A DNA stretch of 64,000 bases from Chersky-840 sp963794615 (GCA_963794615.1 CAWCEP010000005.1:1178001-1242000); one strand, 5' to 3'. Shown: positions 53,185 to 62,306, counted from the stretch's first letter. Translations and numbers: made by a program. The notes: a model not told the origin generated them from the sequence alone.

Positions 53185-53248
53185 GCCACCCACAGCGGTC
53201 GCACGCGGTCGCACGCCGGAAGGATCTCGAGGGAGGGAGGTGCGCGGG

Positions 53249-55315
53249 GTGCCGAGTTACCCGCCGTCCCGTATCCGCAACGTTGCCCTGGTCGGACACA
53301 ACGGCTCGGGCAAGACCACGTTGGCCGAGTCGCTGCTCTTCGCCACCGGTGCCGTCACCCGCCAGGGGAAGGTCGACGACGGCTCCACGGTGTCCGACTT
53401 CGAGCCCGAGGAGATCAAGCGCCACATGTCGCTCTCGCTCGCCATGGCCCCGTGCGTGCTCGACGACATCAAGCTCAACATCATCGACACGCCGGGGTAT
53501 GCGGACTTCTTCGGCGAGGTGCGCGATGCACTGTCGGTCGTCGACCTGGCCGTTGTCGTCGTGAGCGCAGTGGAAGGTATCGAGGCGCAGACCGAAGCGG
53601 CCTGGAACCTCGCCGCCGAGCTGGGCGTGCCTCGACTCGTGTTCATCAACAAGCTCGACCGCGAGCGCGCCAGCTTCGACCGCACCCTCGGCGCGCTCCA
53701 GGAGCGCTTCGGCGCGGGGATCGCCCCCCTGGAGCTCCCCGTGGGCGAGGAGGCGGGCTTCCGGGGTATCGCCGACCTCCTCACCGACACGGCCATCATC
53801 TACGAGGGCCGCACCCCCCAATCCGGTCCCATCCCCGACGACCTCGCCGCCGTCGAGCACGAGGTGCGAGAGCAATTGGTCGAAGGCATCGTGGTCGGCG
53901 ACGACGCCCTCATGGAGCGGTACCTCGAGGGAGAGGCGTTGTCGGGAGCCGAGCTCGAGGCCACCCTGGCCAGCGGTGTCGCCCAGGGCCTCGTGTTCCC
54001 GGTGGTGTGCGGCTCGGCCGTGACCGGTGTGGGCATCGACCGTCTCGCCACCCTGCTGGCCGAGATCGCTCCCAGTCCCGACTTGCGCCCTCCGGTGGAG
54101 GTCCGCGCCGGAGACTCGATCACCGAGGTGGCCTGCGATCCCGCCGGCGCGCCGCTGGCCCAGGTGTTCAAGACCATCTCCGATCCCTACGTCGGCAAGA
54201 TCTCGCTCCTGCGCGTGTTGTCGGGCACGATCCGGCCCGACACCGTCCTCACCGATCCGCGCACCCACGCCGATCAGCGCCTCCACGTGCTGCAGCTGCT
54301 GCGGGGCAAGGAGGCCCAGCCCGTCTCCGAAGCCCAGGCGGGCGACATCGTGGCCGTGCCCAAGCTGTCCGACACCGCCACCGGTGACACGCTCGCCCCC
54401 AAGGGAACCCCGGTGGTCGTGCCCGCCGCGCCGGCCGAGCCCGTCGTCCTGTCGGTGGCCATCCGCCCCAAGTCAAAGGGCGACGAGGACAAGCTCATGA
54501 CCGGACTGCACCGTCTCCAGGAAGAGGACCGCGCCCTCGTCGTCGAGCGGGTCGACGAGACGCACCAGACCATCTTGCGGGGGACGGGCGAGACGCACCT
54601 GGCCGTCGCGGCCGAGCGCCTGGCCCGGAAGTTCGGCGTGGAGGTGGCCACCGAGGACGTGCTGGTGCCGTTCCGAGAGACCATCTCCCAACAGGCCGAG
54701 GCGGAAGGCAAGTACAAGAAGCAGACCGGGGGCCACGGCCAGTACGGCGTGGCCTCGATCCGCATCGAGCCCCTCGAGCGGGGCGAGGGATTCCACTTCG
54801 TCGACCAGGTCGTCGGCGGCGCCATTCCCAAGCAGTACATCCCGGCCGTGGAGAAGGGCGTCCTCGAGGCCATGAGCCAGGGCGGGGTGCACGGGTACCC
54901 GGTCGTCGACGTGCAAGTGTCTTGCTACGACGGCAAGTACCACTCCGTCGACTCGTCGGAGATGAGCTTCAAGATGGCGGGGGCGCTCGCCTTCCGTGAG
55001 GCCATGGTGAAGGCGGGCCCGGTGGTGCTCGAGCCCATGTCTCGGCTCGAGGTCACCGTCCCCGCCACGATGCAGGGCGACGTCCTCGGCGACCTCAACT
55101 CCCGTCGGGGACGCGTCCAGGGCACCGACTCGCTCGACGGTGGCCTGCAGAAGATCTCGGCCCTCGTGCCCACCGCCGAGATCCAGCGCTACGCCGTGGA
55201 CCTCCGATCCCTCACCGGGGGGAGAGGGCGCTTCCAGGCCACCTTCGACCACTACGACACGATGCCGCCGAACCTCGTGGAGCGCATGACCAAGGCGAAG
55301 GCCAACGGCAGCTGA
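53249..55315 (+). CDS. Elongation factor G-like GTPase (FusA2 type)
   Basis: A 688-residue translational GTPase with all EF-G domains but the diverged sequence of the EF-G-like subgroup. The P-loop is GHNGSGKTT instead of the canonical AHIDAGKTT. G2 is weak, G3 is DTPGYADF, and G4 is INKLDRE. Domain II follows (VFKTISDPYVGKISLLRVLSG), then domains III-V with KQTGGHGQYG and MSRLEVTVPATMQGDVLGDL. Such paralogues usually do not replace FusA; roles in ribosome recycling or stress are suggested for some. GTG 53249 is preferred over 53240 because it sits 8 bases after GGGAGGGAGG. It lies against the strand of the surrounding conserved operon, between pgsA and the HIT gene. Confidence 0.9.
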   Translation: MPSYPPSRIRNVALVGHNGSGKTTLAESLLFATGAVTRQGKVDDGSTVSDFEPEEIKRHMSLSLAMAPCVLDDIKLNIIDTPGYADFFGEVRDALSVVDLAVVVVSAVEGIEAQTEAAWNLAAELGVPRLVFINKLDRERASFDRTLGALQERFGAGIAPLELPVGEEAGFRGIADLLTDTAIIYEGRTPQSGPIPDDLAAVEHEVREQLVEGIVVGDDALMERYLEGEALSGAELEATLASGVAQGLVFPVVCGSAVTGVGIDRLATLLAEIAPSPDLRPPVEVRAGDSITEVACDPAGAPLAQVFKTISDPYVGKISLLRVLSGTIRPDTVLTDPRTHADQRLHVLQLLRGKEAQPVSEAQAGDIVAVPKLSDTATGDTLAPKGTPVVVPAAPAEPVVLSVAIRPKSKGDEDKLMTGLHRLQEEDRALVVERVDETHQTILRGTGETHLAVAAERLARKFGVEVATEDVLVPFRETISQQAEAEGKYKKQTGGHGQYGVASIRIEPLERGEGFHFVDQVVGGAIPKQYIPAVEKGVLEAMSQGGVHGYPVVDVQVSCYDGKYHSVDSSEMSFKMAGALAFREAMVKAGPVVLEPMSRLEVTVPATMQGDVLGDLNSRRGRVQGTDSLDGGLQKISALVPTAEIQRYAVDLRSLTGGRGRFQATFDHYDTMPPNLVERMTKAKANGS

Positions 55316-55325
55316 GACGCCGATC

Positions 55326-55847
55326 TCAGGTCGGCGGCCAGGCCCCGTAGAGGCGTTGCCATCCCACCGCCAGTGTCTCGGGCATGACTCGCACGCCCGC
55401 CACCGCCGTCATGAAGTTGGTGTCCCCCGACCACCGGGGCAGCACGTGCATGTGGAGATGGGACGGAATGCCCGCCCCGGCGGCCCGGCCCAGGTTGGCG
55501 CCCATGTTGATGCCGTCGGGGTCATAGGCGGTGGTGATGGCCGAGACCGCCAGCCTGGTCCCGACCCAGAGGTCCGCTGATTCCTCGGGGGTGAGCTCGT
55601 CGAGCTCGCCCACGTGGCGGACGGGCATGACCAGAAGGTGGCCGCTCGCGTAGGGATAGGCGTTGAGCACGGCGAAGCTGAGATCGCTGCGCCACACCAC
55701 GAGGTTGTCCGCACTGGGCGGTCCCGAAGCGGCGATGCGACAGAAGACACACTCCCCGTACTGTTTGCGTCGGTCCGCCTCGGTGGTGGAGACGACATAG
55801 TCGTTGCGCCACCCCGCCCACAGTTGGTCGAGGCCCAACTCAGCCAT
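55326..55847 (-). CDS. HIT-family Ap4A phosphorylase/hydrolase
   Basis: A 173-residue histidine-triad protein, related to the mycobacterial HIT protein beside pgsA1 that phosphorolyses diadenosine tetraphosphate. It has a zinc-like CVFCRI segment near residue 33, VLNAYPYASGHLLVMPVRHVGEL, NLGRAAGAGIPSHLHMHVLPRW with the catalytic histidine triad, and a GWQRLYGAWPP end. It lies 18 bases after thrS and is probably co-transcribed with it. Confidence 0.93.
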   Translation of the reverse strand: MAELGLDQLWAGWRNDYVVSTTEADRRKQYGECVFCRIAASGPPSADNLVVWRSDLSFAVLNAYPYASGHLLVMPVRHVGELDELTPEESADLWVGTRLAVSAITTAYDPDGINMGANLGRAAGAGIPSHLHMHVLPRWSGDTNFMTAVAGVRVMPETLAVGWQRLYGAWPPT

Positions 55848-55865
55848 GGGTCTCAGTCATGGGGC

Positions 55866-57911
55866 TCAGTCATTGGGCTCGGTCACCGGGCTTCCTTCAC
55901 CGACCTCGTCCGGTGACGATTGGCCCTGCTCCGGTGAGCCCTTCGCCGCGATCTCGGCGGACAGCGTCGTGACGAACTCGTCGACCGGGACGTCGCGCAC
56001 GGCGCGCGCCGACGAGCGCGCGTTCACGCCCACCGTGCCCGCGGCCACGTCGTCGTTGCCGACGACGAGGACGTACGGGACCTTTTCGCGCTTCCAGCGA
56101 CCGATGCGGGCATTGAGCGGCTGGTCGGCGAGGGTGATCTCGACCCGCACCCCGGCGTCGCGCACCGTGGCGGCCACGGCGCGGGCGTAGTCGTCGTGGT
56201 CGTCGCGCACCGGAAGGACCACGACCTGGACGGGCATCAGCCATGTCGGCAGCGCCCCCGCGTAGTGCTCGAGGAGGATGGCGAAGAATCGTTCCACCGA
56301 CCCGAACAGGGCGCGGTGGATCATGACGGGCCGGTGCCGGGCGTTGTCGGCGCCCACGTACTCGAGTCCGAAACGCTGCGGGGTCTGGAAGTCGAGCTGG
56401 ATGGTCGAGACCTGCCAATAGCGGCCGATGGCGTCGCGGGCCTGCACCGAGATCTTGGGGCCGTAGAACGCCCCGCCGCCCTCGTCCATGAGCAGATCGA
56501 GCCCGCGGCCCGTCGCCACCTCGCGCAGCGCCTCGGTGGCCTCGGCCCACTCCTCGTCGCTTCCCACCGCCTTGCCGGGAGGCCGGGTGGAGAGCTCGAG
56601 GTAGAAGTCGTCGAGGCCGAAGTCCCCCAACAGGTCGAGCACGAAGGTGAGGAGGGCGCCGAGCTCGGTGCCCATCTCCTCACGGGTGCAGAAGATGTGG
56701 GAGTCGTCCTGGGTCATGCCCCGAACCCGGGTGAGCCCGTGCACCACCCCCGACTTCTCGTAGCGGTACACGGAGCCGAACTCGAACAGCCGCATGGGCA
56801 ACTCGCGGTAGGAGCGCTGGCGGCTGCGGTACACGAGCACGTGGAACGGGCAGTTCATGGGCTTCAGGTAGTACCGCTGGCCCTCGTCGAGCTCCATGGG
56901 CGGATACATGCTCTCCGCGAACCAGTCGAGGTGGCCCGAGATCTCGAAGAGCTCGGCCTTCGAGATGTGCGGGGTGTAGACGAAGTCGTAGCCCCCGTCG
57001 ATGTGGCGCTGGCGCGAGTACTCCTCCATCAGGCGGCGGATGGTGGCGCCCTTGGGGTGGAACACCGCCAGCCCCGAGCCGATCTCGGTGGGGAACGAAA
57101 AGAGATCGAGCTCGGCCCCGATGCGGCGGTGGTCGCGCCGTTCGGCTTCCTCGAGACGGTGGAGGTGCTCGGCGAGCGCCTTGTCGGTCTCCCAGGCGGT
57201 GCCGTAGATGCGCTGCAGCTGAGGACGGTGCTCGTCGCCGCGCCAGTAGGCGCCGGCCACGCGCAGGAGCTTGAAGTGCCCGAGCCGCCCCGTCGACGCC
57301 ACGTGCGGGCCCCGGCACAGGTCGACGAACCCGTCGTTGCGATACGCGCTCACGGCCGAGCCGTCGGCTTCGATGTCGCCGGACGCCTCGGCCGACAGCG
57401 CCAGGTCGGGCGACGCCCCGGCAACACCCTCGATGATCTCGCGCTTGAACGGCTGGTCCGCGAAGAGCTCCAATCCCTCGTCGATCGAGTGCTCCTCGCG
57501 CACGAAGGCCTGGTCGGCGCGCATGATGGCGCGCATCTTCTCCTCGATGCGCTCGAGATCGTCGTCGCTGAAGGTGGCGCCTCCGGGCAGCTCGAAGTCG
57601 TAATAGAAGCCGTCGGCGATGGATGGGCCGATGGCGTAGTGCGCCCCCGGCCACAGGTCGAGCACGGCCTGGGCGAGCACGTGGGCGGTGGAGTGGCGCA
57701 GCACGGCCCGTCCCGCCTCGGTGTCCTCGGTGATGACGGCCACCTCGGCGCCGTCGTGCAGTGGCGTGTCGAGGTCGACCACCACGCCGTCGACGATGGC
57801 CGCCACCGCCGCCTTGGCCAGACGCCGGCCGATCGATGCGGCCAACGCCAGCGCGTCGTCGCCGTCCTGGAGCTCTTTCGTCGAGCCGTCGGGCAGTCGG
57901 ATCGTGATCAC
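55866..57911 (-). CDS. thrS: Threonyl-tRNA synthetase
   Basis: A complete 681-residue class II synthetase. It has TGS (ITIRLPDGSTKEL), the editing domain with HSTAHVLAQAVLDLWPGAHYAIGP and a CRGPHV zinc-type motif, and the catalytic core with motif 2 in FEFGSVYRYEKSGVVHGLTRVRGMTQDD. The active-site zinc ligand Cys is in LKPMNCPFHVLVY. The anticodon domain begins at about 560. The C-terminal Ser/Glu/Pro tail is unusual. The GTG overlaps the mshC stop as GTGA, an uncommon coupling of a thiol-pathway gene to a synthetase. Confidence 0.98.
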   Translation of the reverse strand: MITIRLPDGSTKELQDGDDALALAASIGRRLAKAAVAAIVDGVVVDLDTPLHDGAEVAVITEDTEAGRAVLRHSTAHVLAQAVLDLWPGAHYAIGPSIADGFYYDFELPGGATFSDDDLERIEEKMRAIMRADQAFVREEHSIDEGLELFADQPFKREIIEGVAGASPDLALSAEASGDIEADGSAVSAYRNDGFVDLCRGPHVASTGRLGHFKLLRVAGAYWRGDEHRPQLQRIYGTAWETDKALAEHLHRLEEAERRDHRRIGAELDLFSFPTEIGSGLAVFHPKGATIRRLMEEYSRQRHIDGGYDFVYTPHISKAELFEISGHLDWFAESMYPPMELDEGQRYYLKPMNCPFHVLVYRSRQRSYRELPMRLFEFGSVYRYEKSGVVHGLTRVRGMTQDDSHIFCTREEMGTELGALLTFVLDLLGDFGLDDFYLELSTRPPGKAVGSDEEWAEATEALREVATGRGLDLLMDEGGGAFYGPKISVQARDAIGRYWQVSTIQLDFQTPQRFGLEYVGADNARHRPVMIHRALFGSVERFFAILLEHYAGALPTWLMPVQVVVLPVRDDHDDYARAVAATVRDAGVRVEITLADQPLNARIGRWKREKVPYVLVVGNDDVAAGTVGVNARSSARAVRDVPVDEFVTTLSAEIAAKGSPEQGQSSPDEVGEGSPVTEPND

Positions 57912-59029
57912 AGCTCCACTCCCAACAGCGCCGCCCCGGCGGCCACGGAGCGACCGGCGGCGGCCTCGTCATCGAGCACCATGAGGGCTTCGTTCGCCCG
58001 GAGGTCGTCGTCGAGGAACCCCCGCACGGCGTCGAGCGCGGGCCCGGAGACTCCCCGGGCGGTGGCACGGCGCCACCGCTCGAGGCGCTGCGCACCCTCG
58101 TTGAGATCGGCTTGTCGCCAGTCCCAGTCCGTGCGGTAGTGGTGGGCGAGCAGGGTCAGGCGCACCGCGGCCGGATCCCATTCCTTCAAGAGGTCGGCCA
58201 CGAACACCAGGTTGCCGAGGGACTTCGACATCTTGGTGCCGTCGAGCCCGACCATCCCCACATGCAGCCAGTGACGTGAGAAGGTCGTCCCCGTCACCGA
58301 CTCCGACTGCGCCGTCTCACACTCGTGGTGCGGGAAGATGAGGTCGGTGCCCCCACCGTGGAGGTCCACCGTGTTCCCAAGCTCGCGCATGGCGAGCGCC
58401 GAACACTCGATGTGCCAGCCCGGCCGGCCCGCCCCCCAGCGCGACTCCCACGACGGCTCGTCGGGGGCGGAGGGCTGCCACAGCACGAAGTCGAGCGGGT
58501 CGCGCTTGTTGGGGTCGTCGGGGCGGCCGCCGCGTTCGGCCGCCAGGAGGAGCATCTCGGGACGGGTGAGATGGCTCACCTGGCCGAAGGCGGGGAACGT
58601 CGAGATGTCGAAGTACACGGCCCCGCCGGCGCTGTAGGCGTGGCCAGCGTCGAGCACGGCACCGATGAGCGAGAGGATGTCGGGGATGGCCGAGGTGGCG
58701 CGCGGCTCGCGGTACACCGGGAGCAACGCCAGCGCCGCCATGTTGGCGTCGAAGCGCGCCATCTCCTCCGCGGCGAGGTCGAGGTAGTGCACACCGAGCT
58801 CGCGCGCCTTGCGCAGGATGTCGTCGTCGACGTCGGTGACGTTGCGCACCAGGCGCGGTTCGTGGCCGAGATCGATGAGCCGCCGTTGCAGGATGTCGAA
58901 GGTCACATAGACCTGGGCGTGGCCGACATGGGCGGCGTCATAGGGCGTGATGCCGCACGAGTACATCGAGACGACCAGCCCCGGTTCGAAGGGGACGATC
59001 TCGCCCCGCGTGGTGTCGTAGAGCCTCAT
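57908..59029 (-). CDS. mshC: Cysteine:GlcN-inositol ligase of mycothiol synthesis (CysS-like)
   Basis: MshC activates cysteine with ATP and joins it to the amine of GlcN-inositol. It is a class I synthetase relative without the tRNA-binding tail. The 373-residue length fits MshC (about 410) rather than CysS (over 450). Landmarks are MYSCGITPYDAAHVGHAQVY with the VGHA form of HIGH and the zinc cysteine, VRNVTDVDDDIL, RPGWHIECSALAM, DLIFPHHECETAQSE, and the KMSKS loop in DGTKMSKSLGN. A CysS paralogue is the alternative, but the PYDAAH pattern favours MshC. ATGA overlap with the upstream F420 reductase gene and GTGA overlap with thrS. Confidence 0.88.
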   Translation of the reverse strand: MRLYDTTRGEIVPFEPGLVVSMYSCGITPYDAAHVGHAQVYVTFDILQRRLIDLGHEPRLVRNVTDVDDDILRKARELGVHYLDLAAEEMARFDANMAALALLPVYREPRATSAIPDILSLIGAVLDAGHAYSAGGAVYFDISTFPAFGQVSHLTRPEMLLLAAERGGRPDDPNKRDPLDFVLWQPSAPDEPSWESRWGAGRPGWHIECSALAMRELGNTVDLHGGGTDLIFPHHECETAQSESVTGTTFSRHWLHVGMVGLDGTKMSKSLGNLVFVADLLKEWDPAAVRLTLLAHHYRTDWDWRQADLNEGAQRLERWRRATARGVSGPALDAVRGFLDDDLRANEALMVLDDEAAAGRSVAAGAALLGVEL

Positions 59030-59683
59030 ACGTGGCCCAGCCCGGTCAGCCCCAACGTGCTGTGGGCCTTGTAGCGGATGTTCAGGGTGACGAGCACGGC
59101 GGTGAAGGCCTCGATGGGCCCCGCCTGGGCCAGACTCCCGGCGTCGAGGGGCCGCAGGCCCTCGATCGAGGCGAACAGCGCCATCGCCGCCGCAGTGGCG
59201 TCGGCATGGTCCGAGCACACGAGCACGTCGGCGAGGAGGGTCTTGCCGAGGTCCTCGAGGTCCGAGGCGGGCAGATGGTGGCCCGCCGCGGCCACCGCGG
59301 CGCCGGGCAGAGCCGCCTGGATGGCGCCCGCCATCGATCCCCGGGGCGGCACCAGGGCGTACATCTCGCGGCCCTGTCTGGCCAACGCGTTCACCACCGA
59401 CACCACCACCTTGCCGTCGAGCCGGGCCGCGAGGGGGGCCAGCGTGGCCAGGACGCCGTCCCAAGGGGTGGCCACCACCACGATGTCGGAGGCGGCGGTG
59501 TCCTCGTTGGCGGCGCCGGTGATGTCGAGCCGGCGCGCGCCACGCGTCGTGCAGCGCGGCCACGACTTGGCTGGCACGCGACTCGTCGCGTGACCCGATC
59601 GTCACCGAGGCGCCGGCGGCGGCGAGCCGCACCCCGAGACCCCGGCCGAGCGGCCCCGTGCCACCGAGGATCCCGACGTTCAT
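59026..59683 (-). CDS. npdG: NADPH:coenzyme F420 reductase (NpdG-like), frame broken
   Basis: The enzyme passes hydride between NADPH and F420. The N-terminal part (MNVGILGGTGPLGRGLGVRL, IGSRDESRA) and the remainder (IVVVATPWDGVLATLAPLA, GHHLPASDLEDLG, DVLVCSDH, LDAGSLAQAGPIEAFTAVLV, NIRYKAHSTLGLTGLG) are in different frames. The shift is in a GCGCGCGCC stretch near 59530-59545, where one extra base (or two missing) separates HDAWR from ARRLDITGAAN. Corrected, the protein has about 218 residues. F420 genes are not otherwise present here, but actinobacteria of this group use F420. The ATG follows CAGTGT by 6 bases. Confidence 0.85.
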
Positions 59684-59689
59684 CAGAAC

Positions 59690-59695
59690 ACACTG
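59690..59695 (-). promoter_or_regulatory. Possible -10 element of npdG-mshC-thrS-HIT
   Basis: CAGTGT ends 6 bases before ATG 59683. The C instead of T at the first position makes it a weaker match. Confidence 0.35.
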
Positions 59696-59777
59696 GCACA
59701 ACGGCCCCCGGCCCTGGTTCAGTCCCGTCCCCCTCCCGGTCCGCTCGACTCGGCCCGGCCCGGCCGGGCGGCTCGGG

Positions 59778-59783
59778 TAGGGT
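59778..59783 (+). promoter_or_regulatory. Probable -10 element of inhA
   Basis: TAGGGT ends 8 bases before GTG 59792, leaderless layout. Confidence 0.45.
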
Positions 59784-59791
59784 CGCCCGCA

Positions 59792-60577
59792 GTGTCGCCG
59801 AGCAACGGGCTCCTGTCGGGGAAGCGGATCCTCATCACCGGGGTGCTCACCGACGCGTCGTTGGCGTTCGGGGTGGCCCGCCGGGCCCAGGCCGAAGGGG
59901 CCGAGGTCGTCTTGTCCGGCGCGGGGCGGGGTTTGTCGCTCACGAGGCGTACGGCGCGCAAGCTCGACACGCCCGTCGACGTCATCGAGATCGACGTCTC
60001 AGACGCCACCCATCTCGAAGCCGCCGCCGCCGACCTGACGGCCCGTTGGGGGCGGCTCGACGGCATCCTGCACGCCATCGGGTTCGCACCCCAGGAGTGC
60101 CTGGGCGGTGACATCCTGCGCGCCGAATGGGAGCAGGTGGCAGTGGCGCTCCAGATCTCGGCGTACTCGTTGAAGGCCCTCGTCGGCGCCCTGCGACCCC
60201 TGCTCGTGGCCGCGGGCAGCTCATCGGTGGTCGCGCTCGACTTCGACGCCCGGGTGGCGTGGCCCGCTTACGACTGGATGGGCGTGGCCAAGGCGGCGCT
60301 CGAGTCCCTCGCCCGGTATCTGGCCCGGGATCTCGGGCCCGAGGGGGTCCGCGTCAATCTGGTGGCCGCCGGCCCGGTGCGCACCATGGCGGCCAAGTCC
60401 ATCCCGAGCTTCAAGGCGTTCGAGGACACCTGGGGCGATCGGGCCCCGCTCGGGTGGGACGTCAACGACTCCGAGCCGGTGGCGCGCGCCTGCGTGGCGC
60501 TGCTGTCGGACTGGTTCCCCATGACCACCGGCGAGATGGTGCACGTGGACGGCGGCGTCCACGCCATGGGCGCCTGA
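59792..60577 (+). CDS. inhA: NADH-dependent enoyl-ACP reductase (InhA/FabI)
   Basis: This SDR enzyme reduces enoyl-ACP in type II fatty acid synthesis. The 261-residue protein begins LLSGKRILITGVLTDASLAFGVARRA, the FabI-type dinucleotide site. It has HAIGFAPQE and the active-site YDWMGVAK with Y160 and K167, the same seven-residue spacing as Y158 and K165 of InhA. LVAAGPVRTMAAKSIPSF and GWDVNDSEPVARACVALLSDWFPMTTGE follow. The SVVALDFDARVAWPAY run is more InhA-like than E. coli FabI-like. The cyclase gene follows after 34 bases and may share the transcript. Confidence 0.95.
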   Translation: MSPSNGLLSGKRILITGVLTDASLAFGVARRAQAEGAEVVLSGAGRGLSLTRRTARKLDTPVDVIEIDVSDATHLEAAAADLTARWGRLDGILHAIGFAPQECLGGDILRAEWEQVAVALQISAYSLKALVGALRPLLVAAGSSSVVALDFDARVAWPAYDWMGVAKAALESLARYLARDLGPEGVRVNLVAAGPVRTMAAKSIPSFKAFEDTWGDRAPLGWDVNDSEPVARACVALLSDWFPMTTGEMVHVDGGVHAMGA

Positions 60578-60611
60578 TCCGGGCCCGGCTCGTCCCCGTG
60601 AGCGAGCCCCG

Positions 60612-61742
60612 ATGACCGAGCTCGGCGCCGAGGACTTCGAAGCGGCGGGGATCTACCACCCCGACGGCCCCGGCGCCCCCGATCGCCTCGAGCTCTTGGC
60701 CTACCTCGACAGCCGGGGTGTGGCGCTCGAGAGGTTGGTGGAGTCCGACCGGGCCGGGGCGTTGGCGGCGCTCGCCTCCGAGCTCCCCCTGCGGGCCCCG
60801 GGGCCGGCCCTGAGCATCGAGGACGTGGCCCGGGCCGGCGCCACCACGGTGGACCGGGTGCGTCGCATCCGGCTGGCGGCCGGGCTCCCCGCCGACCTCG
60901 GTGACCCGGGCCACCCCGGGTTGCCGTCGACGGTGGTCGACGACGTGGTGTCGTTCGAGGCCGGCGCGGCGCTCTTCGGCGAGACGCCCACCCTGTCCTT
61001 CACCCGCGTGATGGGAGCGGCCGTGGCCCGGATCGCCGAGGCGGCTGTCAGCCTCTTCCTCACCGAGCGCCTGCCGGCCCTGAGCCCCGACGCCACCGAG
61101 CTGGACCGGGCCCGTGCCGCCGAGGACGGCACCGCCACTTTCATCGCCGTGACGCCGGGACTGATGACCGATCTGCTGCGCGAGCACATGGTCCTGGCCA
61201 TCCGGCGCTCGGTGGGCGAGCGCACCCTCGAGGTGGACGGGTCCGCCGTCACCGTCGGGCTCGGCTTCGTCGACCTGGTGGGATCGACGCCGTGGGCGAG
61301 CGGCCTCACGTTGAAGGCCCACGCCATGGCCTTGGCCGGGTTCGAATCGGCGGCGTGGGACATCGCCTCGGCCCACGGTGGACGCGTCGTGAAGTTGATC
61401 GGCGACGAAGCCATGTTCCTGGCCCCCACCGGCGCCGCCGGGGCCCGCATCGCCCTCGAGCTGTGCCGGGCCGTCGCCGCCGACGACGCCCTCCCCGAGG
61501 CGCGCGGGGCGGTGGGGTACGGGACCGTCGGGGCGCGTGACGGCGACTACTTCGGCCCGCTCGTCAACCTCGTGGCGCGTGCCGTCAAGGCGGCCGACCC
61601 CGGGTCCGTCGTCCTCACCGAGACCGTGCACGCGGATCTCGGCGACTCCCCCGCCGCCGGCGAGCGGTGGGAGGTCGCCGAGCTGCCGGCGCGGACGCTG
61701 CGTGGCATCGACGAGGCGGTGCGGTTGTTCGCCCTGCGCTGA
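60612..61742 (+). CDS. Class III adenylate/guanylate cyclase with N-terminal regulatory domain
   Basis: A soluble nucleotidyl cyclase of 376 residues. The first half (about 1-200) is an all-helical regulatory-type domain with LSIEDVARAGATTVDRVRRIRLAAGL, like the pH- and fatty-acid-sensing mycobacterial cyclase Rv2212. The cyclase homology domain (about 210-376) has the metal aspartates in LGFVDLVGSTPWAS and KLIGDEAMF, and a YGTVGARDGDYFGPLVNLVARA block that includes the usual Asn-Arg transition-state positions. Whether it makes cAMP or cGMP cannot be told with certainty; the regulatory domain match favours cAMP. Placement after inhA hints at a link with lipid state. Confidence 0.9.
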   Translation: MTELGAEDFEAAGIYHPDGPGAPDRLELLAYLDSRGVALERLVESDRAGALAALASELPLRAPGPALSIEDVARAGATTVDRVRRIRLAAGLPADLGDPGHPGLPSTVVDDVVSFEAGAALFGETPTLSFTRVMGAAVARIAEAAVSLFLTERLPALSPDATELDRARAAEDGTATFIAVTPGLMTDLLREHMVLAIRRSVGERTLEVDGSAVTVGLGFVDLVGSTPWASGLTLKAHAMALAGFESAAWDIASAHGGRVVKLIGDEAMFLAPTGAAGARIALELCRAVAADDALPEARGAVGYGTVGARDGDYFGPLVNLVARAVKAADPGSVVLTETVHADLGDSPAAGERWEVAELPARTLRGIDEAVRLFALR

Positions 61743-61763
61743 CCCGGCGTCGGCCCGAGGGCG

Positions 61764-62306
61764 TCAGTCCTCGGACAGGATCTTGTACAGCTCCTTGCCA
61801 GTGGCGCGGATGGCCGTGGTGGCCCGCTCCATCTGGGTGGGGTCTCCGGCGCGGGCGATCTGCTTGGCCGCTCCCATCAGATGGGCGGCGGCACGCATGA
61901 GGCCCTGGAACTCCGTGGCGAAGTCGGCGTCGGAGTCCCACGGGCTCTCCCCGTACTTCTCCACCCGCTCGGCCGCCTCGGCCCGGCCCGCGTCGGTGAG
62001 CTCGTAGACGCGCTTGCCGTCGCGCTCCTCACACCGCACGAGGCCCTCGTCCTCGAACAATTGCAGCGTGGGATAGACCGAGCCGGGGCTCGGCCGCCAC
62101 ATGCCGCCGCTCTTCTCTTCCAGGCGCCCGATGAGCTCGTAGCCGTGGGCGGGGCCGTCGGTCAGCCCGCTGAGCAGGGCGGTGCGGATGTCGCCGCGCC
62201 GCATGCGCCGCCCGCCGCCCCGCCAGTTGCCCCGGTCCGCCCCCCATTCGCCCCCGGCCCAGGGCGGGCGGCCGTGGCGTCCTCGCATTCTTCCGTGTGC
62301 ATGCAT
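61764..62306 (-). CDS. PadR-family transcriptional regulator
   Basis: A 180-residue regulator. The first 33 residues are rich in Gly, Arg, His and Trp. The winged-helix domain (about 35-110) has RRGDIRTALLSGLTDGPAHGYELIGRLEEKSGG, the typical PadR recognition region WRPSPGSVYPTLQLFEDEGLV and the wing ERDGKRVYELTDAGR. The C-terminal dimer helix (about 130-178) is of the short Vir-like type. Regulators of this kind repress a nearby transporter or themselves; no transporter is adjacent, so self-control is likely. A palindrome and a -10 element lie upstream. Ligand unknown. Confidence 0.92.
   Translation of the reverse strand: MHAHGRMRGRHGRPPWAGGEWGADRGNWRGGGRRMRRGDIRTALLSGLTDGPAHGYELIGRLEEKSGGMWRPSPGSVYPTLQLFEDEGLVRCEERDGKRVYELTDAGRAEAAERVEKYGESPWDSDADFATEFQGLMRAAAHLMGAAKQIARAGDPTQMERATTAIRATGKELYKILSED

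Noticed and set aside
59026..59683. npdG as a decayed pseudogene
   Set aside because: Both halves keep all conserved blocks and the stop still overlaps mshC as ATGA; a single-base error is more likely.
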